Of a DNA stretch of 7,919 bases, positions 5,324-7,919 are shown in pieces; the first letter of the stretch is position 1; each line of letters begins with the position of its first letter. Position numbers and translations under genes: made by a program. Source of the stretch: Capsulimonas sp. (lineage in GTDB: Bacteria > Armatimonadota > Armatimonadia > Armatimonadales > Capsulimonadaceae); contig JAOQAA010000332.1 of assembly GCA_025963815.1 (NCBI GenBank), positions 1 to 7,919 of the forward strand, read 5' to 3'. Below the pieces are notes generated by a model. That model saw nothing but the letters and a program-made list of their open reading frames with translations. It did no database searches and was not told the DNA's origin.

Positions 5324-6616
5324 TTGGAGATTAGTGACGTCAAAGTTCTCGGCGCTTCGCGCGGGGATCGTATTTATAACTTTTTCTCCTGCGTGATCGA
5401 TTCGATCGGCTGGCCGCTGGGGATGGCGTTCTTTTCGAACACCATCATCCTGCCGGTTTTCCTGGCGCATTTGGGCGCGTCGGATCTGCTCGTCGGCTGC
5501 GTTCCCGCGCTGATGAACTTGCTGATCACGCTGCCGGGGTTTCTGGTCGTTCCGTATCTGAGCCGGCGGCGCGTGCGGGGATTCTTGTTCTGGATCGCTT
5601 TGCTGGAGCGCTTCGCCCTGCTGCCGCTGGCGCCGCTGACGCTGGTTCTGGGCGTGGCGCATCCGCAGTGGATGATTGTGGCGCTCTTCGGCTGCTTGAC
5701 GGTTCATGCGACCATGATGGGGCTGAACCAGCCGGCGTACTGGATGGCGGTGGGCAAGACGATCCCGAGCCATTGGCGCGGGCGGCTGTACGGCGTTGCG
5801 GGCGGGATCGGCGGCGTGCTCAGCATTGGGGTGGAGCGTCTGCTGAGCCATCTGCTTTCGGGGCCGAACGGGGGATTTCCCGGGGGATACAGCAAGGGCT
5901 TTTTGATCGGGTTCCTGATCCTGACATTTACCGTGCTGCCGCTGGGACTGCTGCGCGAGCCGGATAGCCCGGTCGTCGTGGACAAAAGCGCGCACCCGCC
6001 GTTCGCCGGCGAGCTCAAGCGCGTCTTACGGGGCAATCATAGTTTCCGGCAATACCTCTACGCTCAAACGGCCTTTCAGCTTGCGGCGGGCGTGACGCCG
6101 TTCTACATCCTCTACGCCCAGCGCGACATTGGGGCGAATACAGCGGCGATCGCCGCGTTCACCGGGGTGATGATCTGCGTGACGGCCTTCGGCGGCCTGG
6201 GGTGGGGCGCCTGGGCGGACCGCGCGGGCAACAAAGTCGTCCTGCTGTCGGCGTCCGTTTGCGCGGTCCTGGCGCCCGTCGCCGCATTGATCGCGCACGC
6301 GCCGGTCGAGTTCTACGCCGTCTTCGTGCTGCTCGCCTTATTGGCGGCGGCGAGCAACATTGCCGCCGCCAACATCGTGATGGAGTTTGCCAGCGAAGCG
6401 CACGAGATCGGCCTCTACATGAGCATCGCCAACGTCGTCACCGCCCTCCCACGCACCGTCGCCACCCTCCTCGGCGGCGCCGTCGCCTCCCTCACCCACG
6501 GCTACCGTGTCGGCTTCGCCCTCTCGGCCATGCTGGCTTTGGTCAGTTTAGTGCTGACGCTTCGGGTGACGGAGCCAAGGATCAAGGTCGAGTTGCCGCT
6601 GCCGCCGGGGCCATAA
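5324..6616 (+). CDS. Major facilitator superfamily (MFS) transporter
   Basis: A 430-residue inner-membrane transporter with about 12 hydrophobic segments in two halves, separated by a hydrophilic linker at about 211-240. The canonical MFS motif A is visible in the second half (GWGAWADRAGNK, about 293-304); its counterpart after helix 2 is only a degenerate PYLSRRRVRG. WRGRLYGVAGG at 151-161 is a conserved-looking cytoplasmic loop near helix 5. The substrate cannot be told; drug or metabolite efflux is typical of such orphans. The start is uncertain: the frame is closed at 5288 and has no ATG or GTG before the first helix, so TTG at 5324 (weak GAAAG upstream) is the best choice. It follows paralogue G by 33 bp with no terminator visible. 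Its last 26 codons recur at 7141-7221. Confidence 0.87.
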   Translation: MEISDVKVLGASRGDRIYNFFSCVIDSIGWPLGMAFFSNTIILPVFLAHLGASDLLVGCVPALMNLLITLPGFLVVPYLSRRRVRGFLFWIALLERFALLPLAPLTLVLGVAHPQWMIVALFGCLTVHATMMGLNQPAYWMAVGKTIPSHWRGRLYGVAGGIGGVLSIGVERLLSHLLSGPNGGFPGGYSKGFLIGFLILTFTVLPLGLLREPDSPVVVDKSAHPPFAGELKRVLRGNHSFRQYLYAQTAFQLAAGVTPFYILYAQRDIGANTAAIAAFTGVMICVTAFGGLGWGAWADRAGNKVVLLSASVCAVLAPVAALIAHAPVEFYAVFVLLALLAAASNIAAANIVMEFASEAHEIGLYMSIANVVTALPRTVATLLGGAVASLTHGYRVGFALSAMLALVSLVLTLRVTEPRIKVELPLPPGP

Positions 6617-6632
6617 ATGAGTCGGATTAAAG

Positions 6633-6662
6633 TTGCAGCATTCTGGGCAACGTGATTATAGT
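6633..6662 (+). promoter_or_regulatory. Candidate promoter of the 6724 gene
   Basis: TTGCAG (6633-6638) and TATAGT (6657-6662) are separated by 18 bp, a reasonable sigma-70-type arrangement in the 107-bp gap after the MFS gene. Transcription would begin near 6669, about 55 nt before the start codon. AAAGTTGCAG with a nearby TTCTGG is seen again at 7845-7860. Confidence 0.4.
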
Positions 6663-6712
6663 AGTCCTCGGCAGCCGCTCTTTTTGCCCTCGATATCCGC
6701 AACCAATACCTT

Positions 6713-6717
6713 GGAGG
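6713..6717 (+). promoter_or_regulatory. Shine-Dalgarno deciding the start at 6724
   Basis: GGAGG lies 6 nt before the ATG at 6724, a near-perfect site. It settles the start against the in-frame ATG at 6652, which would add 24 unconserved residues and lies within the putative promoter. Confidence 0.85.
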
Positions 6718-6723
6718 TTCCCC

Positions 6724-7140
6724 ATGTCAGAAGAACTCGGAACGAAGCAGAATCCGTGGCGGCTGAAGACGCCGCCTTTGACCTCCGACTACCAGATGTA
6801 CCTGGACGAGAAAAACGGCGAAAAGGTTATTGTGTGCGTCGTGGGCGCGACCACATTGCTCTACGCGCACCGGGCGATTGAGGACTTGCGGGGCATGCTG
6901 GAGAGCTATGGGGATTGGATGGACCTTGGCGGCGCCGATGAGCAAAAGCCGGCGAAAGACGGCACGGTGGAAGCATGGGCGCGGTCGGAAAGCAATCCCG
7001 TGGGCGGTTGGTACGGTCTGAAGAAGGGGCTCCGGGGTCGTTTTGGAGTATATATGCCCCCGCTGATGGAAGCGCTCGGCCTCGCCGAAGTCGAGCACAA
7101 CCCTCGCAACAACCGAATGCGGGCGCGGCAGCGCCAGTAA
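6724..7140 (+). CDS. Conserved small protein of uncharacterised family
   Basis: A 138-residue soluble protein with no signal peptide or membrane helix. It resembles a family of hypothetical proteins found in actinobacteria and some other phyla (from memory possibly DUF6855, unverified). Family-like features are the start GTKQNPWRLKTPPLTSDYQMY, an alternating-strand segment KVIVCVVGATTLLYAHRAIEDL (described by its ends 34-55), and the strongly patterned second half containing GDWMDLGGADEQKP, GTVEAWARS, NPVGGWYGLKKGLRGRFG, YMPPLMEALGLAEVEHN and NNRMRA. The many invariant-type Gly, Trp and Arg residues suggest a ligand-binding or enzymatic fold, but no catalytic motif is recognisable. It has its own ribosome site and a candidate promoter. 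Immediately after its TAA, in the same frame, comes the copied 3' end of the MFS gene, so this gene sits between an intact MFS gene and a remnant of one. Confidence 0.85.
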   Translation: MSEELGTKQNPWRLKTPPLTSDYQMYLDEKNGEKVIVCVVGATTLLYAHRAIEDLRGMLESYGDWMDLGGADEQKPAKDGTVEAWARSESNPVGGWYGLKKGLRGRFGVYMPPLMEALGLAEVEHNPRNNRMRARQRQ

Positions 7141-7221
7141 TCGCTGGTGAGTTTATTGCTGACGTTGCGTGTGGCGGAGCCTCGGATCAAGGTCGAGCGG
7201 CCGCTGCCGCCGGGGCCTTAG
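7141..7221 (+). pseudogene. Copy of the 3' end of the MFS gene
   Basis: Translated in the frame that follows the preceding TAA, this stretch reads SLVSLLLTLRVAEPRIKV then ERPLPPGP and a stop, against the MFS C-terminus ALVSLVLTLRVTEPRIKV then ELPLPPGP. From the second codon it is 22 of 25 residues identical and 65 of 78 bases identical. Most changes are synonymous and there are no indels, and the stop codon is kept (TAG for TAA). It has no start and is not a gene now. The pattern implies descent from a homologous but already diverged MFS gene rather than a very recent duplicate. Confidence 0.88.
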
Positions 7222-7244
7222 CGCTTGTCGGCAATTGCTTTCGT

Positions 7245-7775
7245 TTACCACCACCCATGTGATCGCCGTGGCGGGGGCGCCGGTAAAAGCGAAGCTCCAA
7301 ACCCCATCAGCGCGCCGACGAGGATGGCGACCAGAGTATTGAGATGTGCGACGTGGCGAATGGTGTCTGGATGTATTCTGCCGAGCGGCAGATACAGAAC
7401 GACGAGAATACCCGCTAGCATGTACAATCCCACTCTCGCGGTTTTCAAATAAGGCCCAAAAGGGCCATAGGCCCATGGAGATGGCTGACGATATTGTGCG
7501 GGAGCCCAGGGATTGCCGTCTAATCGGGCGCGCTCCTCGATGCCGGCCTGGTATGCGATCCGCGAGGCGAAATCATCTTCGGATTCTCCAGGAAGCCGTG
7601 GCTGGCTGTTTTGCAGTGTGGGCAGGCTCTGCAGCATTCGCAGCGCCTCCTGATGCATAGGGTCCAGCGCCAGCGCCTTTTTCAAAAGCGTGCGCGCTCG
7701 CTCCGTGGACTGGCGCAAAATCGCCAGATGGGCTTGCTCGATCAACTGCTCGACGGAGCCTTGGATGTCGGACAT
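7245..7775 (-). CDS. TPR-like, two-helix membrane protein
   Basis: A 176-residue protein of unknown function. Residues 7-50 form a tetratricopeptide-like helical pair (ARTLLKKALALDPMHQEALRML is the recognisable part, about 27-48). A charged middle (SEDDFASRIAYQAGIEERA, about 65-83) leads into a proline/aromatic-rich stretch (89-109, NPWAPAQYRQPSPWAYGPFG). Two membrane helices lie at about 113-131 and 145-165, and the protein ends in PAPPPRRSHGWW. The basic tail suggests both termini are cytoplasmic, with the TPR available to bind a partner. It converges on the 6724 gene. The ATG has only a distant AAAGG upstream, so the start is less certain than the frame. Its stop lies 23 bp from the MFS remnant. 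Confidence 0.75.
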   Translation of the reverse strand: MSDIQGSVEQLIEQAHLAILRQSTERARTLLKKALALDPMHQEALRMLQSLPTLQNSQPRLPGESEDDFASRIAYQAGIEERARLDGNPWAPAQYRQPSPWAYGPFGPYLKTARVGLYMLAGILVVLYLPLGRIHPDTIRHVAHLNTLVAILVGALMGFGASLLPAPPPRRSHGWW

Positions 7776-7919
7776 GGGAAACGGTCGCCTTTAATTGCCC
7801 TGCGGGCTTCGCTCTGTACTCGGTGAGACAGGATAGGGCGAATAAAGTTGCAGTTTCTGGTTTATAGGATGCAATCAGCACAGGGGAAATGTAATGAGAA
7901 TTGATTTGTGAATTTTAGC
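7776..7919. other. Upstream region of the minus-strand gene, no gene complete in the window
   Basis: These 144 bp are relatively AT-rich at the far end and contain no convincing gene. A plus-strand ATG at 7894 (preceded by GGGGAAA) stops after five codons. Read on the minus strand, TATAAA at 7861-7866 could be part of a promoter for the 7245-7775 gene, but no good -35 partner was found. AAAGTTGCAG at 7845-7854 repeats a motif from 6630-6639. Confidence 0.4.

Noticed and set aside
5291..5995. 234-codon minus-strand open frame
   Set aside because: It is antisense to the MFS gene, very rich in Gln, Arg and His as expected for the complement of hydrophobic codons, and has no recognisable domain.
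6724..7221. Stop-codon readthrough joining the 6724 gene to the in-frame MFS fragment
   Set aside because: The fragment is in the same frame after TAA, but TAA is the least leaky stop and nothing promotes readthrough; the frame match has a one-in-three chance.
7453..7474. Hairpin GGCCC-AAAA-GGGCC with a following GGGCC-ATA-GGCCC as a terminator
   Set aside because: It lies inside the minus-strand TPR-like gene, encodes the repeated GP in YGPFGPY and has no T-run; it is better explained by coding repetition.
1..7919. CRISPR arrays, tRNA or rRNA genes, transposases or integrases
   Set aside because: No regularly spaced repeats, cloverleaf-like segments or mobile-element protein motifs were seen on either strand; the repeats present are gene duplications.

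Overview
The window comes from a GC-rich bacterium whose lexA promoter carries a Gram-positive-type (GAAC-N4-GTTC-like) SOS box. No gene fixes the taxonomy. The mix of a Firmicute/actinobacterial-style LexA box, an actinobacterial-type THUMP-like methyltransferase and arrays of small membrane proteins would suit Armatimonadota (Capsulimonas-like), Chloroflexota or an actinobacterium; this is inference and weakly held.

Layout. (1) 34-1245, minus strand: lexA, followed 12 bp downstream by a DinB/YfiT-family putative metalloprotein, probably one SOS-controlled operon. (2) 1246-1466: divergent control region with a TATAAT -10 and a near-palindromic SOS box for lexA, and an extended -10 (TGC-TACAAT) so close to the next start codon that a leaderless or nearly leaderless mRNA is likely. 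(3) 1467-2672, plus strand: a SAM-dependent methyltransferase with a C-terminal THUMP-like domain. (4) 2680-5290, plus strand: seven consecutive small genes (called A to G here), all paralogues of one three-helix membrane protein with a proline-rich DVWPPPP-type N-tail and a W-x-G-[KR]-x-G-L-x-G loop. Their base composition is visibly more AT-rich than that of the flanking genes. (5) 5324-6616: a 12-helix MFS transporter that appears to start at TTG. (6) 6724-7140: a small soluble protein of a conserved uncharacterised family. (7) 7245-7775, minus strand, convergent: a protein with a TPR-like N-terminus and two membrane helices. (8) 7776-7919: no gene complete in the window.

The most unusual content is what lies between the genes. 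A decayed copy of the methyltransferase 3' end (about 4861-4941) sits immediately before paralogue G. A copy of the MFS 3' end, with frame and stop codon intact, sits directly after the 6724-7140 gene (7141-7221). So the last codons of the gene upstream of a block reappear at or near the far side of that block, in two places in one 8 kb window. This shows how the region grew: tandem duplication, or insertion of cargo by recombination through a gene's 3' end. Inside the membrane-protein array a second layer of duplication is visible, with the B-C pair repeated as D-E including a 24-bp identical junction.

The seven-gene array has no known function that I can name and is the best candidate for an undescribed system. 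The sequence supports co-transcription, common membrane topology and rapid diversification around a fixed N-tail and loop, but not a specific activity.
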